Translations under genes and position numbers: made by a program
Source: Leptospira fainei serovar Hurstbridge str. BUT 6
Lineage (GTDB): Bacteria > Spirochaetota > Leptospiria > Leptospirales > Leptospiraceae
DNA: 64,000 nucleotides
Assembly (NCBI RefSeq): GCF_000306235.2
Contig: NZ_AKWZ02000002.1
Coordinates: 324,001 to 388,000, forward strand
Direction of reading: 5' to 3'
The notes under the pieces: model-generated
Database searches by the model: none
Seen by the model: only the letters and a program-made list of their open reading frames with translations
What the model was told of the DNA's origin: nothing
Shown: positions 49,925-58,662 of the stretch, piece by piece
Position numbering within the stretch: position 1 is the first letter of the stretch
Layout of the letters: every line of letters starts with the position of its first letter

Positions 49925-50728
49925 ATGCCCGCCAAAAAAAAGAAACCTCAGGATCTAATCACAGAAATTCCGAATCCGATCCCCGATCGGGAAGCGGTCG
50001 CGCAAGATAAGGAAAAATTCATGACCTTAGGGGAACACCTTGAGGAATTACGACTTGTTCTTCTTAGAACGATCCTGGTTTTTTCGATCTTCTTTATCGC
50101 TTCCTTGTTTTTCGGCGAAGAAATTCACAAAATTTTTACCCGCCCTTATAAAAACGTCCTGGGAGAATCGGCGACTTTTTATCAAATCAAACTGATGGCG
50201 CCGTTTATGGTCTACCTTCGAACGAGCTTCATGGTATCCCTACTCTTAAGTTTTCCTTTTACGTTAGTCTTTTTATGGGGATTTGTAGCCCCGGCTCTCG
50301 AATCTAAGGCCGCGAGACTAGGCAAGGCTCTGATCGCTTTCTCCACGATTTTATTCTGGTTAGGGGTCTGGCTCTGTTGGACGCAAGCCTTCGAGAATTT
50401 TCTGAAACTCTTCTTGGTAACGTTTCGCCCCTTGGATATCGATACAAAGCTACCCATAGATGAATATTATGATGTCTTTTTTAACATACATTTAATATTC
50501 GGTTTAGCTTTCCAATTACCCGTAGTCTTAGTGTTAATGAGCGCTCTCGGAATCTTGAAGTCATCATTCTTGTTGGCTCATTGGAGGGAGGCGATTCTCG
50601 GATTAGCGGTCGCTGCAGCTATTCTATCGCCCGGTCCCGACGTGATCTCGATGCTAATGCTATTCGTTCCGTTAGTAATCCTATTTGCAATCTCCATCCT
50701 TTTGATGAAAATTATCGAAAGGGATTGA
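49925..50728 (+). CDS. tatC: Sec-independent translocase subunit TatC
   Basis: Substrate-receptor subunit of the twin-arginine export system, 267 residues with six membrane helices. The N-terminal signature [18 protein letters not shown] contains the conserved H-L-x-[19 protein letters not shown] and [14 protein letters not shown] are typical later motifs. The N-terminal 30 residues are polar and longer than usual. Its stop overlaps the TTG of a small downstream ORF (TTGA). Confidence 0.96.
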   Translation: MPAKKKKPQDLITEIPNPIPDREAVAQDKEKFMTLGEHLEELRLVLLRTILVFSIFFIASLFFGEEIHKIFTRPYKNVLGESATFYQIKLMAPFMVYLRTSFMVSLLLSFPFTLVFLWGFVAPALESKAARLGKALIAFSTILFWLGVWLCWTQAFENFLKLFLVTFRPLDIDTKLPIDEYYDVFFNIHLIFGLAFQLPVVLVLMSALGILKSSFLLAHWREAILGLAVAAAILSPGPDVISMLMLFVPLVILFAISILLMKIIERD

Positions 50729-50982
50729 GAACTTATTCCGAAAGATATCCTAAACACGGTTTGGAAAGTCCATTATCGTTTAAGCGATCCGTTAAGGGAA
50801 CTAGATGGAAGAGAAAAGCAAATCTTCTTACGGAAATTGCAAAGTTGAAATGTGGAGAGAAATTCCGCGAAACGAGGGAGCTCGTTTTAGATTTTAGAAG
50901 ATGGCTCGAGTCGGAAGCAGGCAAAAAGACATCTTACGGACCTCTATCCTTTCGATTGGTCGAATTCGGAATTCGCTTTTAG
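50725..50982 (+). CDS. Possible small basic protein coupled to tatC
   Basis: An 85-codon frame beginning at TTG 50725, whose last bases form the tatC stop (TTGA), and ending at TAG 50982. The product is strongly basic ([16 protein letters not shown]) with an ordinary residue mixture, one cysteine and a hydrophobic end [10 protein letters not shown]. The overlap and the uninterrupted frame through an otherwise empty 340-bp gap support it. There is no recognised family and the ribosome site is poor. It may be a chance ORF. Confidence 0.4.
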   Translation: MRTYSERYPKHGLESPLSFKRSVKGTRWKRKANLLTEIAKLKCGEKFRETRELVLDFRRWLESEAGKKTSYGPLSFRLVEFGIRF

Positions 50983-51066
50983 AAAGGAAACTTTCCCAAA
51001 CTCGCCTTAAAATCGCCTTGCCAGTTTCCGAATACGAACAAAGCTTCTGGTCAAATAGGAGCAGAC

Positions 51067-51453
51067 ATGAAAACGGCTATTCTCAATTGGACACTCAGGA
51101 TACTTACCGCTTTAATCTTTATACCGGCATTCTTATTAAAATTTTCTGGCGCCGAAAAATCGATAGCAACGTTTTCCAAATTAGGCGTCGAACCGATCGG
51201 AAGGTATTTCACCGGCAGCCTAGAATTACTTACGGTTGTTTTGATTTTCATCCCTAAAGCGCAATGGGCAGGGGCCGGCCTCGGCTCATGCATTATGCTT
51301 GGGGCCTTAGCCGCCCATGTTTCAGTTTTAGGTTATTCCGGAGAAGCTGGGGTCGGCACAATCTCCGCAACGATCGCTCTTTTGGGGTTTTTAATGCAAT
51401 GGTATCTTACAAAGGACAGTAATCCCCTGTTTAGAAAACTTTCTTCCAAATAG
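51067..51453 (+). CDS. DoxX family membrane protein
   Basis: Protein of 128 residues with four membrane helices. The first helix is LRILTALIFIPAFLLKFSGAEKS, with the conserved K-F-x-G of DoxX-like proteins. KLGVEPIGRYFTGSLELLTVVLIF in the second segment also fits the family. Members have been linked to thiosulfate or thiol metabolism, but most are uncharacterised. AGGAG precedes the ATG. It is convergent with clpX, 41 bp apart. Confidence 0.8.
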   Translation: MKTAILNWTLRILTALIFIPAFLLKFSGAEKSIATFSKLGVEPIGRYFTGSLELLTVVLIFIPKAQWAGAGLGSCIMLGALAAHVSVLGYSGEAGVGTISATIALLGFLMQWYLTKDSNPLFRKLSSK

Positions 51454-51494
51454 GGAAAACTTAAAAATCGTTTGTATAGGACTGGAAAGATTCT

Positions 51495-52766
51495 TTACGC
51501 GATTTTGGGCTCTTTCTTCAGAATCAACTCCGGAGGTTTGATTCCGTTCACTGAGTCCTCGGTAATGATCACTTCTTCGACGTCTTTTCGGGAAGGAATT
51601 TCATACATAAGTTCTAGCATAAGATTTTCAACGATTGCCCGCAATCCCCGAGCGCCGGATTCCCGCTGAATCGCAAGTTGCGCGATCCGATCCACGGCTG
51701 CGTCTTCGAAGGAAAGTTTTACGTTTTCCATTTCCATAATTTTCGTATACTGACGAAGAATGGAATTCTTAGGTTCTTTGAAGATCCTCTTGAGCATATC
51801 TACGCTCAAATCTTGAAGAGTGGCGATTACCGGCATACGACCGATGAATTCCGGAATTAAACCGAATTTCATTAAGTCTTCAGGAATGACTCTGGAAAGA
51901 ATTTCTCCTTTCGTTTCATCCCGTAACTGTTTACCTTCTTTATCATCACTGCCGAATCCGATTGTTTTAACGCCGGTTCTAGTTTTAATGATATTATCTA
52001 GATCTACAAATGCTCCGCCTAAAATAAACAGGATATTCTTAGTATCTACCTGCAGATATTCTTGGTGTGGGTGCTTTCTTCCACCCTGAGGAGGTACATT
52101 CGCCACAGTCCCTTCGATAATTTTTAGTAAGGCTTGTTGAACGCCCTCACCACTCACGTCTCTCGTTATCGAAGCACTATCCGACTTGCGCGCGATTTTA
52201 TCGACTTCATCGATATAAATGATACCGATTTCGGCTTTTTTAATATCATTGTCCGCGTTTTGAATCAATTTAAGGATGATGTTCTCGACATCCTCTCCGA
52301 CGTACCCTGCTTCCGTCAATGCAGTCGCATCCACGATCGCAAAAGGAACTTTAATAATTCGAGCCAGAGTTTGGGCCAGAAGGGTTTTACCGGATCCGGT
52401 AGGTCCGATCAAAAGAATATTTGATTTTTCTAATTCGATTTCGGCTTTCTTATCTTTAAGATAAATCCGTTTATAATGGTTATATACGGCGACTGACAGG
52501 GCTTTCTTAGCATGGTCCTGTCCGATAACATACTGATCTAGTATGGACTTGATTGCCGCCGGATTCGGGACTTCGCCCAAGAGTTCCGTGCGTTCCTTTT
52601 CCTGCTCGGGCTCTTCCGCGATAATTTCGTTACATAGAGAAATACATTCGTCGCAGATATAAACACCGGGACCTGCAACAAGACGTTTGACCGAATCTTG
52701 CTCCTTTCCGCAAAAAGAACAAAACAGTTTTTGTTTACCATTGGTTCCGGTCGGTTTCTTAGCCAC
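51495..52766 (-). CDS. clpX: ATP-dependent Clp protease ATP-binding subunit ClpX
   Basis: AAA+ unfoldase that feeds substrates to ClpP, 423 residues. N-terminal zinc-binding domain [11 protein letters not shown]...[10 protein letters not shown] (about 11-47). Walker [15 protein letters not shown] is near 116. Walker [12 protein letters not shown] and sensor regions follow, and the ClpP-binding loop reads IGFG. The C-terminal helical domain includes [15 protein letters not shown] start at 52766 with AAGGA about 10 nt upstream. It is the last gene of tig-clpP-clpX, 19 bp after clpP. Confidence 0.98.
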   Translation of the reverse strand: MAKKPTGTNGKQKLFCSFCGKEQDSVKRLVAGPGVYICDECISLCNEIIAEEPEQEKERTELLGEVPNPAAIKSILDQYVIGQDHAKKALSVAVYNHYKRIYLKDKKAEIELEKSNILLIGPTGSGKTLLAQTLARIIKVPFAIVDATALTEAGYVGEDVENIILKLIQNADNDIKKAEIGIIYIDEVDKIARKSDSASITRDVSGEGVQQALLKIIEGTVANVPPQGGRKHPHQEYLQVDTKNILFILGGAFVDLDNIIKTRTGVKTIGFGSDDKEGKQLRDETKGEILSRVIPEDLMKFGLIPEFIGRMPVIATLQDLSVDMLKRIFKEPKNSILRQYTKIMEMENVKLSFEDAAVDRIAQLAIQRESGARGLRAIVENLMLELMYEIPSRKDVEEVIITEDSVNGIKPPELILKKEPKIA

Positions 52767-52785
52767 GATGCCTATCCTTTCTCTA

Positions 52786-53382
52786 TTAGTTCTTAGTACT
52801 GCGCTCTATGGAAATCACGGAATCGATAATACCGTAGGTTTGAGCTTCCTCGGCGGTCATGTAAAGATCGCGTTCGGTGTCCTTTTGAATTTGCTCAACT
52901 GATTTTCCAGTATGCTTCGTATAAAGACCGTTAAGAACTTCCTTAAGTTTTAGAACTTCTTTCGCCTGAATCGCGATGTCCGAAGCCTGACCGGTTGCTC
53001 CTCCGGTCGGCTGATGCATCATGATCCTGGAGTGAGGAAGTGCGGAACGTTTTCCTTTCGCTCCACCCGCTAAAAGCAGCGCCGCCATTGAAGAAGCTTG
53101 TCCCACACAAAGAGTCCTAACATCCGCTTTAATATACTGCATTGTATCGTAAATTGCAAGCCCGGAGGAAACATATCCACCCGGAGAATTAATATAGAGA
53201 TAAATATCTCGATCGGGATTTTCGGCGTCGAGAAAGAGAAGCTGAGCAATCACCACATTCGCGTATTCGTCTGAGATCGCATTCCCAAGGAAAATGATTC
53301 TATCCTTTAGAAGACGTGAATAAATATCGTAGGATCTCTCTCCCCGACCTGTTTGCTCAATGACGACTGGAATTACGCTCAT
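52786..53382 (-). CDS. clpP: ATP-dependent Clp protease proteolytic subunit ClpP
   Basis: Serine peptidase of the ClpXP complex, 198 residues. Catalytic Ser in [14 protein letters not shown] (near 98), His in MMHQPTGG (near 123) and Asp in [26 protein letters not shown] (Asp near 172). Oligomer elements such as [19 protein letters not shown] at the N-terminus are normal. Its ATG overlaps the tig stop (ATGA). A second ClpP copy, common in leptospires, is not in this window. Confidence 0.98.
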   Translation of the reverse strand: MSVIPVVIEQTGRGERSYDIYSRLLKDRIIFLGNAISDEYANVVIAQLLFLDAENPDRDIYLYINSPGGYVSSGLAIYDTMQYIKADVRTLCVGQASSMAALLLAGGAKGKRSALPHSRIMMHQPTGGATGQASDIAIQAKEVLKLKEVLNGLYTKHTGKSVEQIQKDTERDLYMTAEEAQTYGIIDSVISIERSTKN

Positions 53383-54764
53383 ACTCCTCCACTTTCCTTA
53401 TTAGACAGGAATTCCTTAAGTTGTCGGATACTCATCTTCTCGTTGTATTTCTTTTCTACAAGCTCGAAGAGCGTATCGTCTATCTTTTTTGACAAAAAAT
53501 TGTCCCGGTAAGTATCGAGAAGTTTACCTTTTTCCAACTCTTTTCTAAAATCGGCTTCACCCATACCATATCTTAACGCAAGATCGGCTAATTCCTTCGA
53601 GAATTCTTCCTCGGATAAGGTGATATTTTCCACGGAAGCGAGCTTTTGGCGTGCAAAATAGCCCTTGAGTCGGTTTTCTGCTATACCGGAAAAGGAGGTT
53701 TTAATCTCTTCCAGAGGCTTATTTACCATTTCAGCATATTTTTCCATGGATGGAATCTGTTCTTCGGAAAATTGCGCTCCCTGTCCCCGGCCCATGATAT
53801 CTCTCATCATGTTCCGATACACATGCTCGGATTCCTCTGAAAGATAAGATTCGGGAAAGACGAATTTGGAATCTTCAACAAGTTCCTTATATACTTCTTC
53901 CAACTTTTTGGATTTTACGCCTTCCGAATAATTCTTACGAAGGCTCTCTTTAAATTTATCCTTCAGGGCGGCTAATGATTCAGAACCGTCATACTCATTG
54001 GCAAGATCGTCATCCAATTCGGGAAGAACTTCTTTATATATGGCTTTGAGAGTCATTTCAAATTGAATCGTCTTACCGGCCAGATCTTCTCTAGGATAAT
54101 CCTGCGGATAGGTATACGAAAAATTCTTGGGTTCTCCGGCTTTCATGCCGTACAAATTCTCGTCAAAGCCCGGAAGATTATTGGTATCGCCTAATTTATA
54201 GTCGCTGGAACCGTTCTTTGCATTCTGCGGTTCCTTACCGTCTTCGGTGACGACGAATTCCATATCGATGGTATCGCCGGCTTGCGCAGTTTCTTCCGGC
54301 TCCCTTAAGAGCTTACGAGCCAACTGCTTTCTTACGCCTTCGAGCTCGTCCAAAATATCTTCTTCGGTCACGTTGACTTCAGGGAGTTTGATTTTAATCT
54401 TCTTATATTTACCGAGGCTCACTTCCGGTTCGGTATCATAGACTGCGGTCGCTACGAGACTTTTTTCAGGAACATAATCGTCGATGGTAAATTTCGGAAA
54501 GCGAACCATCTTATGCTCCAACTTCTCCCGTAACGAGTCGACAGAGTCTACAAGAAGGATATTAATCGCGTCGCTAGCAACGGAGTCGCCTAGGTGACGC
54601 TTTACCATCGGTAAAGGCGCTTTGCCGGGACGGAAGCCAGGGACTTTGAGTTCCTTTTGTTTTTGAATGTACGCTTTCTCAAAAGCTTTCTCTAGATCGC
54701 TTTTGTCAAAAGTAAGTTTGAGTTCAACGGATGCGTTTGGGTTTTTCTTTGTCTTGAATTCCAT
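53379..54764 (-). CDS. tig: Trigger factor (ribosome-associated chaperone and prolyl isomerase)
   Basis: Chaperone of nascent chains, 461 residues. The N-terminal ribosome-binding domain contains [13 protein letters not shown] (the GFRxGK signature near 43). The FKBP-like domain lies around 155-240 ([26 protein letters not shown]). A helical C-domain follows. The start is taken at ATG 54764; the frame runs upstream into the tRNA-Gly gene, which cannot be coding. No clear Shine-Dalgarno sequence is seen. A small CGCC-TTTC-GGCG hairpin lies just before the start. Confidence 0.95.
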   Translation of the reverse strand: MEFKTKKNPNASVELKLTFDKSDLEKAFEKAYIQKQKELKVPGFRPGKAPLPMVKRHLGDSVASDAINILLVDSVDSLREKLEHKMVRFPKFTIDDYVPEKSLVATAVYDTEPEVSLGKYKKIKIKLPEVNVTEEDILDELEGVRKQLARKLLREPEETAQAGDTIDMEFVVTEDGKEPQNAKNGSSDYKLGDTNNLPGFDENLYGMKAGEPKNFSYTYPQDYPREDLAGKTIQFEMTLKAIYKEVLPELDDDLANEYDGSESLAALKDKFKESLRKNYSEGVKSKKLEEVYKELVEDSKFVFPESYLSEESEHVYRNMMRDIMGRGQGAQFSEEQIPSMEKYAEMVNKPLEEIKTSFSGIAENRLKGYFARQKLASVENITLSEEEFSKELADLALRYGMGEADFRKELEKGKLLDTYRDNFLSKKIDDTLFELVEKKYNEKMSIRQLKEFLSNKESGGV

Positions 54765-54796
54765 GGATTGAGGCGCCGAAAGGCGAAAAAAGAAAA

Positions 54797-55196
<400 letters not shown>

Positions 55197-55808
55197 TTAT
55201 TTAATTCGAATATAGTCCGATGGAGAATTGATATTTCTAAAGAATTTTTCCTCGAGCTCGGGTAGATCTAAAAGAACTAAATCTCTATCTGCAAGTTTTG
55301 ATTTAGGAGAAACATCCGAAAGGGAGCCCCCCTCCAATTCGCTCATCCAATCTTCCAAATAAAAGTAAGGAAATAACCCGCAGATCGGTTCTAACTCCCC
55401 TCTTACTCGGTAGAATACCCCTTTAGAAAATCCTCCGTCGGCTTCCTTCATCCTAGCCAGACTTCGAACACGAACAAAAGGCATATCAACCGGGAGAGTT
55501 AGCAACGGTGCAGTTATATGATTCTTTCGGCAAAAGGCGAAGACGCTTAGCAAGCCCGCTAACGGGCCGCCGAAAGAAAACCGCAAATCGCAAACCAGGT
55601 CTTTCGTCAAAACGATTGAGGAATATTCCGGAAGTTGATCCGAACGTATAGAAACGAGTATTCTAGAACATACGAAACTCAATCTACGAATACATCTGGT
55701 TAGGAAAAGTTTCCCGGTTCCGACAGGAAGTAAACCTTTGTCCCTTCCCATTCTCGAACTAAATCCACCGGCTAGTACGACTCCGATCGGCTCAATGTTG
55801 GTGGCCAT
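55197..55808 (-). CDS. mobA: Molybdenum cofactor guanylyltransferase MobA
   Basis: Attaches GMP to molybdopterin to form the guanine-dinucleotide cofactor, 203 residues. The nucleotide-binding signature VLAGGFSSRMGRDKGLL is at about 10-26, the metal-binding Asp is in LPVDMPFV, and GELEPICGLF is the later family motif. ATG 55808 is used because it has AGGG about 10 nt upstream and a normal N-terminus; ATG 55841 is an alternative. It overlaps the moaE end by 17 bp and is the last gene of moaA-moaD-moaE-mobA. Confidence 0.9.
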   Translation of the reverse strand: MATNIEPIGVVLAGGFSSRMGRDKGLLPVGTGKLFLTRCIRRLSFVCSRILVSIRSDQLPEYSSIVLTKDLVCDLRFSFGGPLAGLLSVFAFCRKNHITAPLLTLPVDMPFVRVRSLARMKEADGGFSKGVFYRVRGELEPICGLFPYFYLEDWMSELEGGSLSDVSPKSKLADRDLVLLDLPELEEKFFRNINSPSDYIRIK

Positions 55809-56232
55809 GCTGGCAACCCTGGGACCATTCAGAGGTTCCATCTTCGTAAAATTCGCGTTTCCAAATCGGAACCTCGTGCTTTACTCGATCGATTATATAA
55901 CGATTCGCCGCATAGGCTTCCTCTCGATGCATCGAGCCGGTAGCCACGATCACGGCTATTTCAGAGATTTCTAATTTGCCTAACCTATGCTGACAATTAG
56001 CGTACTGTAATCCCCATTTTTTTTCCGCTTCATCCAATATGGATCGAATCATTTTATCGGCCATTTCCGGAAATGCTTCATATTCCAGATATCTGACCTT
56101 TTTACCTTCATTGATATTTCGCACAATTCCCGCAAACAAAACCAAGCCGCCGGTTTCCGGCAGGTCGGGCACTTCATGCGGAAGCTCTAATGGATGGGAC
56201 TTGATATAAGAAAGTTCCTGAAGGAAGGCCAT
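55792..56232 (-). CDS. moaE: Molybdopterin synthase catalytic subunit MoaE
   Basis: Large subunit of molybdopterin synthase, which puts two sulfurs on precursor Z, 146 residues. Typical motifs in order: GLVLFAGIVRN, VRYLEYEAFPEMADKM, HRLGKLEISE, HREEAYAANRYIID and the active-site lysines in VKHEVPIWKRE. The ATG directly follows the moaD stop, so the subunits are translated in tandem. The C-terminus ends in a His-containing tail. Confidence 0.95.
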   Translation of the reverse strand: MAFLQELSYIKSHPLELPHEVPDLPETGGLVLFAGIVRNINEGKKVRYLEYEAFPEMADKMIRSILDEAEKKWGLQYANCQHRLGKLEISEIAVIVATGSMHREEAYAANRYIIDRVKHEVPIWKREFYEDGTSEWSQGCQHGHQH

Positions 56233-56475
56233 TTAACCCCCGCTAGATGGAGGCAGAACTGCAACCGTTTGCCCGTCGACTAGTGAATGATCTTCCCCGA
56301 CGATCACTTGGTCGACCGCAAAGCGACTGATTCGAAGCAAAGGGCCTGAAAGCGGGTTTTTCGATTCAAGGACGGAACGCAAATCGGCAATCGTCCGAAT
56401 CGCTTCCAAATCTATGCTTTCCTTAGCTGGAAAGAAATCCTTCATTGCAGCGAAACAAAGTAGCTCTATCTTCAC
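56233..56475 (-). CDS. moaD: Molybdopterin synthase sulfur-carrier subunit MoaD
   Basis: Ubiquitin-like sulfur carrier, 80 residues, ending in the essential Gly-Gly (LPPSSGG) that is adenylated by MoeB and becomes a thiocarboxylate. The beta-grasp pattern begins KIELLCFAAMKDFF, and VDGQTVAVLPP closes the fold. GTG start at 56475, 4 nt after the moaA stop. It is paired with moaE immediately downstream. Confidence 0.93.
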   Translation of the reverse strand: MKIELLCFAAMKDFFPAKESIDLEAIRTIADLRSVLESKNPLSGPLLRISRFAVDQVIVGEDHSLVDGQTVAVLPPSSGG

Positions 56476-56479
56476 TCTT

Positions 56480-57424
56480 TTAACCCCCTATGTATTTCAT
56501 GGACAATTCGCTTCCGGTAAAATGATTTTTTTTCGTTTGCATCGCCGATTTCAACGCTTCGGCGACTTCAACCTTATCGGTAGATAGGTGAAACGAGGTG
56601 GAATCGCTTAAGCAACCGTAGATTCTTCCATTGGCATCCATCCTGAGTCGATTGCAACCCTCGCAGAAAGGTTCGGTATGATTCGCTATGATACCGAAAA
56701 TAAATCCTTCGGCAGTTTGATGATATCTGGCCGTGGATTCCAACGGAGTCTCGACGGGCTTGAAGGTGAATTTTTCCCTAATTCTTGTACGAATTTCCTC
56801 TGCGGAGTAAAAGAGATCGGAATGATCCGCATGCAAGGGTCCCATTTTCATTAATTCCAAATAGCGAATAGGAACCCGCCTTGATCCTGCCCATTCTAAT
56901 AAAGGAACGATCTGGTCTTCATTATAGCCTTTTACGATCGTGCTATTCAATTTTACCTGAAGTCCGGCCGAAATCGCCTCTTCGATTCTTCGTAAGAGCC
57001 TTCCGACGGATAAGTCTTTTCCCGAAATTCTAGAAAAGCCAGTCGGAGATAAAGAGTCCAAAGAAAAGTTCATTCTTGTTAATCCGGAATTCTTTAACGT
57101 TTCAATCAGGCCATCCGCAAAAAAGCCGTTGGAAGTCAAGGCGATCTCCGGAACGCCCTGGTCAACCGCGACTCGGATCAATTCAGGAAGATTTTTATGA
57201 TTAGTCGGTTCGCCGCCCGTTAAGTGAACTTCTTTAATCTCCAACTGATCTCTTAGCGTATTCAGTTTTATTTGAAACGTTTCCGGAGAAAGAAAAATAG
57301 CCCTAGGCTTACTTTGGTTAACGGTAATCTCGTTCTCACCGCCACCGGGAGCACAATACACGCAGCCGAATCCGCAGGACGACGTCACACTCACTCGCAA
57401 TACTTCGAATTTCCGGGTCTTCAT
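56480..57424 (-). CDS. moaA: GTP 3',8-cyclase MoaA
   Basis: Radical SAM enzyme of the first molybdenum cofactor step, 314 residues from ATG 57424. The N-terminal cluster site SSCGFGCVYC gives Cys17, Cys21 and Cys24. LTGGEPTNHK is the SAM motif, and a C-terminal second cluster is formed by FCEGCNRLRMDANGRIYGC. The protein ends in Gly-Gly, as required for activity in MoaA. A TTG three codons upstream is a poorer start. It is the first gene of the moaA-moaD-moaE-mobA operon and divergent from moeB. moaC, moeA and mogA are not in the window. Confidence 0.95.
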   Translation of the reverse strand: MKTRKFEVLRVSVTSSCGFGCVYCAPGGGENEITVNQSKPRAIFLSPETFQIKLNTLRDQLEIKEVHLTGGEPTNHKNLPELIRVAVDQGVPEIALTSNGFFADGLIETLKNSGLTRMNFSLDSLSPTGFSRISGKDLSVGRLLRRIEEAISAGLQVKLNSTIVKGYNEDQIVPLLEWAGSRRVPIRYLELMKMGPLHADHSDLFYSAEEIRTRIREKFTFKPVETPLESTARYHQTAEGFIFGIIANHTEPFCEGCNRLRMDANGRIYGCLSDSTSFHLSTDKVEVAEALKSAMQTKKNHFTGSELSMKYIGG

Positions 57425-57585
57425 GATTTGCAAAACCTATCTTACTCTTCATACGAAAACTTGGAAGCTAAAATAGAATCGGTGGGAATAATCTAATTCG
57501 AAATAAGTAAGAAATTCGGACGGATCGGTTTAACGTTCAAACAAAATGAGTTGCGAATTCCCGACGAATAGAGCATATATTCTGT

Positions 57586-58662
57586 ATGAACTCGGATCAA
57601 AGAAAATTCTTCTCACGACAAATCCGGGTTCCGGCAATCGGAGAAGCGGGCCAATTAAAACTATTGAAATCTTCCGTCTTGCTAGTCGGTCTAGGCGGCT
57701 TAGGTTCTCCGGCTGCACTTCATTTAGCAACGGCGGGTATAGGTAGGCTTGGTTTGATGGACTTCGACCGAATCGAATTGACGAACTTACACAGGCAAAC
57801 CGCCTTTACCCTGTTCGATATCGGACGATTAAAAACGGAGGTTACTTCCGAGTTTTTGAAAGCAAGAGTTCCCGATCTGGTTACAGAACTCTTTTCGAAT
57901 TCGTTTTCTAGGACAATTGCTCCCGAGTTTTTGAACGATTGGGATCTTGTCATCGATTGCACTGATACAAGCCCTGCTAAGTATGCGATCAATGATCTTT
58001 GCTTTCGCGCAAAGAAGCCTTTGATCACCGCATCCGTATATCGAACCAGCGCGCAATTCTCGTTGTTTTCTCCGAACGGAAAACCTTGTTACCGCTGCCT
58101 GTATCCTAGATTAGATGAGAACGAAACCTTGAGTTGTACCGATGCGGGTGTTCTGGGAATCCAAACCGCGTTGGCAGGATTGCAACAAGCGTCTCTTGCC
58201 GTTCGCTATCTCCTGGACCCGAATTCCGTTTCCTACGATTCGCTATTTTTGCTCGAATGGGAATCGCCAGTTATTTACGAAAGCAAAATCAAAACGGACC
58301 CTAATTGTACGACTTGCGGATCGATAGGAGAATCGGGGTTTCAGACTGATTTCATTAAGGAACTTTCACCGGAAGATTATTTGAACCGAAGGGAAACACA
58401 TGCAATAATCTTAATGGATGTTCGTGAGGAAGAAGAACAGAACACGACTCCGATCCAGGGAGCGATCCGCCTTCCTCTGAGCAGGATTGCTTCGGGGGAA
58501 AAACCCGCTATCGCGTCGGAGACTCCTTTGGTCCTCATATGCGAATCCGGGGTGCGATCTGCTAAGGCCGTGGAACTTCTTCGGGAAATGTTTCCCGATA
58601 TTTATTCGCTCTCCGGCGGGAGAAGAAGCCTTCAGGCGCTTCTGGCGGGGAAAAGACCTTAA
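57586..58662 (+). CDS. moeB: MoeB/ThiF-type adenylyltransferase with rhodanese domain (MOCS3-like)
   Basis: Activates MoaD (or ThiS) by adenylation, 358 residues. ATP-binding motif VLLVGLGGLGSPAA is at about 31-44, DFDRIELTNLHRQ at 60-72, and DCTDTSPAKY follows. Two CxxC zinc pairs occur (PCYRCLYP and NCTTCGS). The C-terminal rhodanese-like domain (about 255-355) has MDVREEEE and the active-site Cys in LICESGVRSAKA, so sulfur transfer and adenylation are fused as in eukaryotic MOCS3/Uba4. It is divergent from moaA with 161 bp between. Its stop overlaps the stop of the convergent oxidoreductase gene by 4 bp. Confidence 0.9.
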   Translation: MNSDQRKFFSRQIRVPAIGEAGQLKLLKSSVLLVGLGGLGSPAALHLATAGIGRLGLMDFDRIELTNLHRQTAFTLFDIGRLKTEVTSEFLKARVPDLVTELFSNSFSRTIAPEFLNDWDLVIDCTDTSPAKYAINDLCFRAKKPLITASVYRTSAQFSLFSPNGKPCYRCLYPRLDENETLSCTDAGVLGIQTALAGLQQASLAVRYLLDPNSVSYDSLFLLEWESPVIYESKIKTDPNCTTCGSIGESGFQTDFIKELSPEDYLNRRETHAIILMDVREEEEQNTTPIQGAIRLPLSRIASGEKPAIASETPLVLICESGVRSAKAVELLREMFPDIYSLSGGRRSLQALLAGKRP

